Under the pieces are notes generated by a model. The model was given only the letters and a program-made list of their open reading frames with translations, made no database searches and had not been told where the DNA came from. From UBA7672 sp963738625 (GTDB lineage: Bacteria > Pseudomonadota > Alphaproteobacteria > Caulobacterales > Hyphomonadaceae), in NCBI GenBank assembly GCA_963738625.1, contig CAVTXH010000019.1, positions 124,001 to 188,000 on the forward strand: a stretch of DNA of 64,000 bases. Reading direction: 5' to 3'. The position numbers and the translations under genes were made by a program. This document shows, piece by piece, positions 7,974 to 15,248 of this stretch. How positions within the stretch are numbered: position 1 is the first letter of the stretch; each line of letters starts with the position of its first letter.

Positions 7974-10466
7974 ATGACGGACACGATCGAAACCGAAAGC
8001 GCCGAGCCCGAGAAAAAGGGCAAGGGCTACGACGCCGAGTCGATCAAGGTCCTGCGCGGGCTCGACGCCGTGCGCAAACGGCCCGGGATGTATATCGGCG
8101 ACACGGACGATGGGTCCGGGTTGCACCACATGGTGTACGAGGTCGTCGACAACTCCATCGACGAGGCGCTGGCGGGGCATGCGGATCTTGTGGCGGTGAC
8201 GCTGCATCCGGATGGGTCGGCTGAGGTCTCCGACAACGGCCGCGGCATCCCGGTCGACATCCACCAGGAGGAGGGCGTTTCCGCCGCCGAAGTGGTGATG
8301 ACCCAGCTGCACGCCGGCGGCAAATTCCAGAACACGGACGAGGGCGGCAGCTACAAAGTCTCCGGCGGCCTGCACGGCGTCGGCGTCTCGGTCGTCAACG
8401 CGCTGTCTGAAACGCTCGACCTCAAAATCTACCGCAACGGCAAGGCGCACGAGATGCGCTTCCGCCTGGGCGACGCCGAAGCGCCGCTGAGGATCACCGG
8501 CGAGGCCCCCAAGAAGGCCGACGGCACATATGCGACCGGCACCACCGTCCGCTTCCTGCCCTCGACCGCGACCTTCACCATGACCGAGTTCAAGCGCGAG
8601 ACGCTGGAGCACCGCCTGCGCGAGCTCGCCTTCCTCAACTCGGGCGTCAAGATCGTCTTCCGCGACCTGCGCGGCCCCGAGCCGTGGGAGACGGTGATGC
8701 AGTATCAGGGCGGCGTCGAGGAATTCGTCCTCCACATCGACAAGCAGCGCACCGCGCAGATCCCCAAACCCATCCACGTCGTCGCCAAGAAGGACGGCGT
8801 CATCGTCGAGGCGGCGCTGCAGTGGAATGACGGCTATTACGAGAACGTCCTCTGCTTCACCAACAACATCCCGCAGCGCGACGGCGGCACGCACCTTGCC
8901 GGCTTCCGCGGCGCCCTGACGCGCGTGATCAACAAATACGCCGCCGACACCGGCATCGCCAAAAAGGAAAAGGTCGACATTTCGGGCGAGGATGCGCGCG
9001 AGGGGCTGACCTGCGTGCTGTCGGTGAAAGTGCCTGACCCCAAATTCTCGTCCCAGACCAAGGACAAGCTGGTCTCCTCCGAAGTGCGCCCGATCGTCGA
9101 GAGCCTGATGACCGAGGCGCTGGGCTCGTGGTTCGAGGAGAACCCGCAGCCGGCGAAAGCCGTGGTGCAGAAGATCGTCGAGGCCGCCGCCGTGCGCGAG
9201 GCGGCGCGCAAGACGCGCGACCTGATGCGCCGCAAGTCGGCGCTCGACATCACATCTCTCCCCGGCAAGCTCGCCGACTGCCAGGAGAAGGACCCGGCGA
9301 AATCCGAGATCTTCATCGTCGAGGGCGATTCAGCCGGCGGCTCGGCCAAGCAGGGCAGGAACCGCGAGAACCAGGCGGTGCTGCCGCTGCGCGGGAAAAT
9401 CCTCAATGTCGAGCGCGCGCGCTTCGACAAGATGCTGTCGTCCGATCAGGTCGGCACGCTGATCACGGCGCTGGGCGGCGGCATCGGCCGCCGCTCGGAG
9501 ACGAACCCCAGCGAGGGCTTCCAGGTCGAGAAGATGCGCTATCACCGCATCATCATCATGACCGACGCCGATGTCGACGGCGCGCACATCCGCACGCTTC
9601 TGCTGACCTTCTTCTACCGGCAGATGCGCGAGGCGATCGACCTTGGCTATCTCTACATCGCCCAGCCGCCGCTGTTCAAAGCCGAGCGCGGCAAGTCCGA
9701 GCGCTATCTCAAGGACGAGACCGAGCTCGACGAATACCTGATCGAGGAGGGCGTGAAGGGTCAGTCGCTGATCCTCGGCAATGGCGAGCGGATCGCCGGC
9801 GAGGATCTTCGTGCAAGAGTGCGCGAGGCCGCCGCGTTCAAGGCGACGCTGTCGCGCCTCGCCCTGCGGGCGCCGGGCGCCATCGTCGAGCACGCGGCGC
9901 TGGCCGGCGTGCTTCGCCCCGGCGCGGGCGTGCCTGAAGCCGCCGCGGCCGCCGAACGCCTCAACCGCATCGCCGAGGAAGGCGAGAACACCTGGACAGG
10001 CGTGTTCGAATCTTCTTCCGATGGAAACGGCATCGCCGTGTTCCGCCGCGTCGTGCGCGGCGTCGAGGAGACGGCGGCGCTCGACCGCACGCTGCTGGCG
10101 ACGCCGGATGCGCGGCGCCTGGCCGAGCGGGCCGAGATCGTGCGCGGGCTCTATGCGGGCAATTGCATCCTGCGCCACGAAAAGGGCGGCGACCGCCAGG
10201 TGTTCGGGCCCGTCACGCTGATCGATGCGGTGCGCGATGCGGGCGGCAAGGGCATCAAGATCCAGCGCTATAAGGGCCTTGGCGAGATGAACCCGGAACA
10301 GCTCTGGGAGACGACGCTGGACCCCAACGCCCGCACCTTGCTGCAGGTCAAGGTCGAGCACGCCGACACCGCCGACGAGATGTTCTCCAAACTGATGGGC
10401 GACGTGGTCGAGCCCCGCCGCGAATTCATCCAGGAGAACGCGCTCGAGGCGGAGGTGGATGCCTGA
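7974..10466 (+). CDS. gyrB: DNA gyrase subunit B
   Basis: 830 residues. A GHKL ATPase domain comes first (VDNSIDEALAGH, DNGRGIPVD, GGLHGVGVSVVNALS), then the transducer and the TOPRIM domain (EGDSAGGSAKQGR, DADVDGAHI), and a C-terminus with RYKGLGEMN. The roughly 150 residues before RYKGLGEM form the extra domain seen in Gram-negative GyrB. With GyrA it introduces negative supercoils. ATG 7974 is preceded by AAGGA; the TTG at 7971 is rejected. It completes the dnaA-dnaN-recF-gyrB block. Confidence 0.98.
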   Translation: MTDTIETESAEPEKKGKGYDAESIKVLRGLDAVRKRPGMYIGDTDDGSGLHHMVYEVVDNSIDEALAGHADLVAVTLHPDGSAEVSDNGRGIPVDIHQEEGVSAAEVVMTQLHAGGKFQNTDEGGSYKVSGGLHGVGVSVVNALSETLDLKIYRNGKAHEMRFRLGDAEAPLRITGEAPKKADGTYATGTTVRFLPSTATFTMTEFKRETLEHRLRELAFLNSGVKIVFRDLRGPEPWETVMQYQGGVEEFVLHIDKQRTAQIPKPIHVVAKKDGVIVEAALQWNDGYYENVLCFTNNIPQRDGGTHLAGFRGALTRVINKYAADTGIAKKEKVDISGEDAREGLTCVLSVKVPDPKFSSQTKDKLVSSEVRPIVESLMTEALGSWFEENPQPAKAVVQKIVEAAAVREAARKTRDLMRRKSALDITSLPGKLADCQEKDPAKSEIFIVEGDSAGGSAKQGRNRENQAVLPLRGKILNVERARFDKMLSSDQVGTLITALGGGIGRRSETNPSEGFQVEKMRYHRIIIMTDADVDGAHIRTLLLTFFYRQMREAIDLGYLYIAQPPLFKAERGKSERYLKDETELDEYLIEEGVKGQSLILGNGERIAGEDLRARVREAAAFKATLSRLALRAPGAIVEHAALAGVLRPGAGVPEAAAAAERLNRIAEEGENTWTGVFESSSDGNGIAVFRRVVRGVEETAALDRTLLATPDARRLAERAEIVRGLYAGNCILRHEKGGDRQVFGPVTLIDAVRDAGGKGIKIQRYKGLGEMNPEQLWETTLDPNARTLLQVKVEHADTADEMFSKLMGDVVEPRREFIQENALEAEVDA

Positions 10467-10837
10467 GATAGCGGTGTTCGGGCACCTTTCTTTCGCGCCA
10501 GGAGTCTTGCAGTTGAGAGACAGAAAGATTCTCGGGTCTGCGGCGCTTCGCGCCTCCGCCCGAGAATGACAGCTGTGGTGGCGCGCGATCCGCCCGCTGC
10601 GCGGGCGGCCCCTTCCGTCTCGGCGCTTTGCGCCGATCCTGCCCATCGCTGTCGCTCCGGGCGTTCGTCACTCGGATTGGTCCACTGGACCAATCCGTCC
10701 CTTCGGGAGCGTTCCTCACCCCCGCCTTTGGCGGGGCAGGACTTCTGTGCGTGGCGGGTGTGGCGGGATGGTGCATTTACGCTGCGCTTCAATTCACCCT
10801 ACGGGGTCAGCCCCGGCGACGCTTTGCGAACCGGCCT
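10467..10837. repeat. Palindrome-rich intergenic region after gyrB
   Basis: About 370 bases without a supported gene, made up of several palindromes. ATTCTCGGG (10528-10536) pairs with CCCGAGAAT (10559-10567) around an inner GGCGC-TTC-GCGCC hairpin. A second GGCGC-TTT-GCGCC hairpin lies near 10622. A perfect 25-bp palindrome (12-bp arms CGGATTGGTCCA, single central C) spans 10673-10697. Together these look like a cluster of REP-type elements between two genes that converge on it. Confidence 0.5.
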
Positions 10838-11833
10838 CTATTGCAGCTCCGCGATCACGGGATGGTTGGGGCCGCAGTATTTTGGCGAGCGGGCGATGCT
10901 GAGCGGGGTGTCGCCCCACTTGTTCCGCGCCGTCTTGTTCGCGCCGCTGGCAATGAGAACCGTCGCCACCCTGGCGAGTTGAGCCGCATCGTGTCCCGGG
11001 TTCTTTTCGCAGACGCCCATCAGGATGTGCAGGGCCGTGTTGCTTTCGGAATCGATCGACGAGTTTGGATTCCACCCGCGCTCGATGAGGCCGGAAATCC
11101 GGGTCGCATCGAGGGTTTTGAGAGCGTCGTTGACCTCGTCGGACAGGGCGACCCCGGGCGCCGCCGGCGGGGCGACGGGCGGCGATGCGGCGGTCGAGGA
11201 TGAGGTTGGCGACTGGCCCTTGTCCTGATCGGCGAACCAAAGCCATGCGGCGATTCCAACGGCGGCCAGGGCCGTCAGTGCGATCGCGACAGTCGCGAGG
11301 CCTCTCCCCTTGATAGGGTGTGGCGTTGCCGCCCTGGCGTGAACCGCCGTTGCGAGATTTTCGGTCGCGCCGAGCAGGCCCAGCTTGCGGAAGAGATACA
11401 CGGCGTCGGCCTCGAAGGAGAGACGCCGGACCTCGACGCCGTTGCGCAGCGACAGTTCCTGAAGGTCGTCCGGCAGGTCGGCCGCTGCAGGCACCTGCGC
11501 GCCATCGAGCAGCACGGGCACGACGGCGACCCCGCGCTTCAGCGCGGATGCGATCTCGATACGCACAAAATCCTTTGGATCGTCGAGGCGCCGCGCGCCC
11601 GTCTGCGGGCTGCGCGCGTCAATCCAGTCGCGCCCGATCAGCGCAAGCATCACGTCGCATTGCGACACGCGGCTTTCGATATGCTGGGCGAAGTTCACGC
11701 CAAGGGGAATGTTGTCGACGTCGATGAAGACGTCATGCTCGGGATCAGCCATCAGCGGCTTGATGGCCGCGTAGAGCTTGTCCGCGGGCCACTGGCTGTC
11801 CTCGCGCCGGTAGCTGATGAAGATTTTTGGCAT
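10838..11833 (-). CDS. TIR domain - transmembrane - ankyrin protein
   Basis: 331 residues in three parts. Residues 1 to about 145 are a TIR domain of the bacterial kind (PKIFISYRREDSQWPADKL, FIDVDNIPLG, VMLALIGRDW, VVPVLLDG). A single hydrophobic helix (TVAIALTALAAVGIAAWLWF) lies near 185-205. The C-terminal 110 residues carry ankyrin-like repeats (LIERGWNPNSSID..NTALHILM, VLIASGANKTARNKWGDTPL). The order puts the TIR domain in the cytoplasm and the repeats outside the inner membrane, or the reverse. Bacterial TIR domains often cleave NAD+ in anti-phage defence; whether this one is catalytic is not visible. It starts at an ATG preceded on its own strand by GGGGAACTGCA. Confidence 0.85.
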   Translation of the reverse strand: MPKIFISYRREDSQWPADKLYAAIKPLMADPEHDVFIDVDNIPLGVNFAQHIESRVSQCDVMLALIGRDWIDARSPQTGARRLDDPKDFVRIEIASALKRGVAVVPVLLDGAQVPAAADLPDDLQELSLRNGVEVRRLSFEADAVYLFRKLGLLGATENLATAVHARAATPHPIKGRGLATVAIALTALAAVGIAAWLWFADQDKGQSPTSSSTAASPPVAPPAAPGVALSDEVNDALKTLDATRISGLIERGWNPNSSIDSESNTALHILMGVCEKNPGHDAAQLARVATVLIASGANKTARNKWGDTPLSIARSPKYCGPNHPVIAELQ

Positions 11834-11905
11834 TGCAGTTCCCCGGCGAGGGGGACGCTAGCCGATGGCCATGCGGGCGGCAATCAGGGCCGGCGCTGCG
11901 GCGTC

Positions 11906-12037
11906 TCAGCTTGCGGGAGTGGCCGGGCTGGTTGCGGCAACGGCCGGGGCGGCGGATTCGCGGGCGCCGGACGGGGTGGCGGTCAGGGCGGTGATTGCGA
12001 TGCCGAGCGCCAGAAGAGCCAATTTGCAGATGAACAT
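11906..12037 (-). CDS. Very small exported peptide
   Basis: 43 residues. The start at 12037 is supported by GGAGG 5 bases upstream. The longer frame to 12145 has no such site. The first 23 or so residues form a signal peptide (FICKLALLALGIAITALTATPSGA), leaving an Ala/Pro/Ser/Thr-rich tail of about 20 residues. It lies 72 bases upstream of the TIR-ankyrin gene on the same strand, so the two may share a transcript. Function unknown. Confidence 0.55.
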   Translation of the reverse strand: MFICKLALLALGIAITALTATPSGARESAAPAVAATSPATPAS

Positions 12038-12230
12038 CTTACCCTCCACTTCAGGCAGGTTGAGCCTCTCGCCCTGAACCGGGAGTGAATGAGTATGAAC
12101 GCGAGAAAGCGGCGCGGCTGTGGGATGAAATGGCGACCGGGCCAACAGCTGCCTTCAATTGAATCCGGGCTCTAGCGCTTGCCGCAGGCGACTTTCGCGG
12201 CGGTATCCGGCGCGGGTGTAAAATGCGCGG

Positions 12231-12602
12231 ATGGATAGAGCTGAGAGCAAAGTCCTCGGGTCTGGCGGCGCCGGCGTGATGCGGGTGGGCGGGGCTGGGG
12301 CGCATGTGGTGGTTCGACAGACGTCGCCTGCGGCGACTGCTCACCATGAGGGCGCGCGCGCGGATGGGCGGACGCGGCGCAAGAAGTTCGGCGAGGAGAT
12401 CTGGGCGAAGGCGCTGCCGGAGTATTTCGGCGGGGTTTCGGCGCGCGAGGTCTGCGCGAAGTACGGCATGTCGCTGCAGACGCTGTACCTGCGCGTCGGC
12501 CCGAACGGCAAGCGGAGCGAGGAGCGGAGGAAGAAGGCAAAGCCGGCGCCTGAGGCGCCGCCGCCGATGAGCGAGCGGTGGGGGCTGCTGCTGGTTGCGT
12601 GA
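12231..12602 (+). CDS. Helix-turn-helix protein, possible small terminase subunit
   Basis: 123 residues. Residues about 50-95 hold an HTH (KKFGEEIWAKALPEYFGGVS, AREVCAKYGMSLQTLY) resembling small-terminase and transposase-type DNA-binding domains. The N-terminal 40 residues are low complexity and the start is uncertain (ATG 12231 or ATG 12279). It ends six bases before the large terminase gene, whose own N-terminus carries a related HTH. A small-terminase role is inferred from that neighbour. It may be non-functional, given the state of the terminase. Confidence 0.55.
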   Translation: MDRAESKVLGSGGAGVMRVGGAGAHVVVRQTSPAATAHHEGARADGRTRRKKFGEEIWAKALPEYFGGVSAREVCAKYGMSLQTLYLRVGPNGKRSEERRKKAKPAPEAPPPMSERWGLLLVA

Positions 12603-12608
12603 ATTTTC

Positions 12609-14108
12609 GTGAAGGCGGCTCGGTTGCTGATCGGCCTTTCGGGCGCGCGCGAAGAGACGCTGAAGGACGCCGACGGGCGGCGCATCCGCGTGCGGCGGCA
12701 TTTCTCGAAGGAGATCTGGAAGGCGGCGCGGCATGACTATGAAGTGGGCGGCTTCACGGTTCCGGTCGTCGCCGAGCGCTATCGCATGACCGAACACGCC
12801 GTGAAGGGGCGGGCGCGCCGGGAGAAATGGTGCAAGACGGTGAGCGAGGCGCCGGCGCCTCTGCTGCCGCCGCCGGATCCGGCGCAGGTGGAGGAAGACG
12901 GCGCAAGCGCCTGGGCGCGGACCGCGCACGAGGCGCAGCGGCCGCCGGAGGGGGCGTGGTCGACCTGGCTGTTCCAGGGCGGTCGCGGGGCGGGCAAGAC
13001 GCGCGCGGGCGCCGAGTGGCTGGCGGCGCGAGCGGAGGCGACGCCGAACGGGAGGTTTGCTCTGGTGGGTCCGACGCAGCACGATGTGCGCGAGGTGATG
13101 ATCGACGGGCCGTCCGGCTTGCGGTCCCGGGCGGGGCGGGAGCGGCCTTCCTACGAGAGCTCGCGGCGCAAGCTGAAGTGGAAGAACGGCGCGGTGGCGT
13201 ACGCGTTCTCGGCCGAGGAGCCGGAGCGGCTGCGCGGACCGCAATTCATGGCGGCGTGGGCGGACGAGTTCTGCATCTGGCCGAAGCCGGAGCACACCAT
13301 GGCGATGCTGCGCATGGGGCTGCGGCTGGGCGATGATCCGCGGCTGGTGGTGACGACGACGCCGATCGCGTCGCTGAGGCGGTTGAGGGAAGAGCCATCG
13401 TGCGTGGTGACGCAGGCGGCGAGCGCGGTGAACGCAGCGCACCTGTCGGCGGGTTTCCTGTCGGGGCTGGAGGCGATCTATGGCGGCACGCGGCTGGCGC
13501 AGCAGGAGCTGGAGGGCGTGCTGCTGGCCGGCGATGGCGCGCTGTGGCGGCGCGAGGAGATTCAAAAGGCGAGAGGGGCGCGGCCGGACAAGTTCGATCG
13601 CGTGGTGGTGGGCCTCGATCCGCCGGCGGGCGCGGAAGGATCGGTGTGCGGGATCGTGGTGGCGGGACGGGTGGGGAGGCAAGGCTTTGTGCTTTAGGAC
13701 GCTTCGGTCGCGGACCTATCGCCGCTGGGCTGGGCGACGCGTGCGGCCGAGATGGCAAAGAAGCATGGCGCGGCGAAGATCGTCGCCGAGGCCAATCAGG
13801 GCGGCGACATGGTGCGCTCGATGCTGGCGGTGGCGGGCGCAACGTGCCGGATCGAGCTGGTGCATGCGCAGCACGCCAAGCGGGCGCGGGCCGAGCCGGT
13901 CGCGGCGCTCTACGAACAGGGGCGCGTCACGCACTGTGGCGCGTTTCCGCAGCTGGAGGAGGAGATGCTGGCGCTGGGCGGGGCGGAGGAGTCCTCTGGT
14001 GAGGCTGGGTCGCGCGGGCGGCTCGACCGGGCGGATGCGCTGGTGTGGGCGCTGACGGCGCTTCTGGTGGTGAAGCCGCCGCTGCGGCCGGCGATCATCG
14101 TGTTGTGA
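12609..14108 (+). pseudogene. GTA/phage-type large terminase (TerL) with in-frame amber codon
   Basis: A 500-codon frame interrupted only by TAG at 13695-13697 (codon 363). Residues 30-75 are an HTH. The ATPase follows, with Walker A GGRGAGKT at 124-131, an acidic Walker B (FMAAWADEFC) and the coupling motif VVTTTP. The nuclease domain starts with VVVGLDPPAG just before the stop and continues in the same frame afterwards (AKKHGAAKIVAEANQGGDMV, then RADALVWALTALL). The stop therefore removes all but the first catalytic acidic segment of the nuclease. GAG to TAG would be a single base change. No portal, protease or capsid gene follows, so this is an orphan relic unless the amber codon is read through. 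Start is GTG 12609. Confidence 0.85.
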
Positions 14109-14123
14109 GAGCGGATCGGCCTG

Positions 14124-14675
14124 TCAGGGATGCGGCGGCGGGGTTTGCGGCGCGGGCGGGGAGGTCACCAGGTGCGGACTGAATTCGAGGTGGCAGGACT
14201 GGCAGGACTGGGCGAGGCGTGCGGTCGCCTCGGTGAGGGCGGCGCGGTTCTTGGCGTCCGCCGCGGTTCCGACGGCGAAGCTGGCGGACTGCATGTCGGC
14301 GGAGAATTTCAGCCAGCCGGGGTCGGCGGCCCAGTCGGCGTCCTTGGGGCCGGTTCCGGCCAGGGTGATGAGCGAGGCGTCGCCAACCAGATCGACAGCG
14401 GCGCGGCCGATGCGGAGCCAGTCGTCGTCGGTGAGGTCTTTGGCCGACGCTGCGGCCTGGAAGATGTCGAAGGACGCGGCGTTGATGCTGCCGGCCATCA
14501 CCGCCAGGAAGGGCACGCGCAGGGGAAGCGGCGCTGGCTGGGTTGCCGGTTCGACGGCCGCCGGGGGCGCCTTGGTGTCGCCTGCCGGCTGGCAGGCGCC
14601 GAGGCTCAAGCTCGCGGCGAACACGCCGGCTATAGAGAGGGCGCGGACCGGGCACGGAGTAGATCGTCCGGGCAT
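14124..14675 (-). CDS. Cytochrome c-like lipoprotein
   Basis: 183 residues. A lipoprotein signal ends in LSLGAC (Cys about 24), and one haem-binding CQSCH lies near residue 165, followed by a short Pro-rich tail. The position of a single C-terminal CXXCH after a helical body resembles cytochrome c' proteins, so a membrane-anchored periplasmic haem protein is likely. The start at 14675 is chosen because it gives the signal peptide; the open frame continues to 14960 without coding character. It converges on the terminase remnant, 15 bases away. Confidence 0.75.
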   Translation of the reverse strand: MPGRSTPCPVRALSIAGVFAASLSLGACQPAGDTKAPPAAVEPATQPAPLPLRVPFLAVMAGSINAASFDIFQAAASAKDLTDDDWLRIGRAAVDLVGDASLITLAGTGPKDADWAADPGWLKFSADMQSASFAVGTAADAKNRAALTEATARLAQSCQSCHLEFSPHLVTSPPAPQTPPPHP

Positions 14676-14880
14676 GTGTTGTTGTCTCTGCTTCGCCTGA
14701 AACCCGGTGCGCCAAGCGTTCCTGAAAGGGATGCTCGACGGATAGGGCAGGGAGTCAAGGATCGGCGGGGGCTGATTCGCTGGGCGCACCAACCCTGCGT
14801 GGGAGAGGAAAGCAAGGGGCCTCAACCTTCGGCCGTCGCGGAGGCCCGGACCAACGCAGCTTTGGACTGTTTTGGACTCC

Positions 14881-14916
14881 ATAGAGTGCAGCGTCTGTAT
14901 AGAGTGCAGCGTCTGT
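14881..14916. repeat. 18-bp tandem duplication
   Basis: ATAGAGTGCAGCGTCTGT occurs twice in perfect tandem. No gene overlaps it. It looks like a recent slippage duplication and lies upstream of both the leftward cytochrome lipoprotein gene and the rightward receptor gene. Confidence 0.8.
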
Positions 14917-15063
14917 GCGGACGCTCGCGCGGCGGGAATTGAGCGACGAAAACGGGGCAAATCCGTTCCCCGCGTACGGGGATTCGCGGCTTATCCCATC
15001 CCGCCTTCCTGTAGTCTTACGCCAGTAACGCGGTAAAATCTTGCCCTCCCCAAGGATCGATGG

Positions 15064-15078
15064 TGCACAAATGCTACA
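15064..15078 (+). promoter_or_regulatory. Receptor operator, copy 1 (variant)
   Basis: TGCACAAATGCTACA, a diverged copy of the palindrome TGCAGAAATGCTGCA found upstream of receptors 2 and 3. It lies 170 bases before the receptor 1 start and 48 bases before a TTGAC block (15127). A regulator-binding site is inferred from position and recurrence. Confidence 0.55.
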
Positions 15079-15159
15079 CGCTTGGAGTTCGTGGGGAAAA
15101 GTCACCTGCGGCGTCGCCGGCGGCAATTGACCTAGCGCTCTTTATTGCGGAAACGTGAC

Positions 15160-15216
15160 GCCGCCCATTCCGACCCAGCGAGCAACGGCATTTGCTCCGC
15201 GGAATTGGGAGGCGGC
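15160..15216 (+). promoter_or_regulatory. Nested hairpin in receptor 1 leader
   Basis: An outer stem (GCCGCC..TTCCG at 15160-15172 with CGGAA..GGCGGC at 15200-15216, with an internal bulge) encloses a perfect inner stem (GAGCAA 15180-15185, TTGCTC 15192-15197). It ends 32 bases before the start codon. It could be an mRNA leader structure controlling translation or stability. Confidence 0.4.
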
Positions 15217-15248
15217 ATGAGCCGGTTGGCGTCTAAAGGGGTCTAGCT

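Larger units (their letters stand above)
14676..15248. other. Intergenic region upstream of TonB receptor 1
   Basis: About 570 bases without a supported gene. It holds a perfect 18-bp tandem duplication (14881-14898 and 14899-14916), the receptor operator at 15064-15078, the TTGAC block at 15127 and a nested hairpin at 15160-15216. Bases 14754-14785 (GTCAAGGATCGGC and following) resemble 18416-18450 near the terminase fragment. Confidence 0.5.

Noticed and set aside
12051..13682. 543-codon minus-strand frame opposite the terminase
   Set aside because: Pro/Arg/His-rich shadow. The plus-strand terminase motifs are unambiguous.
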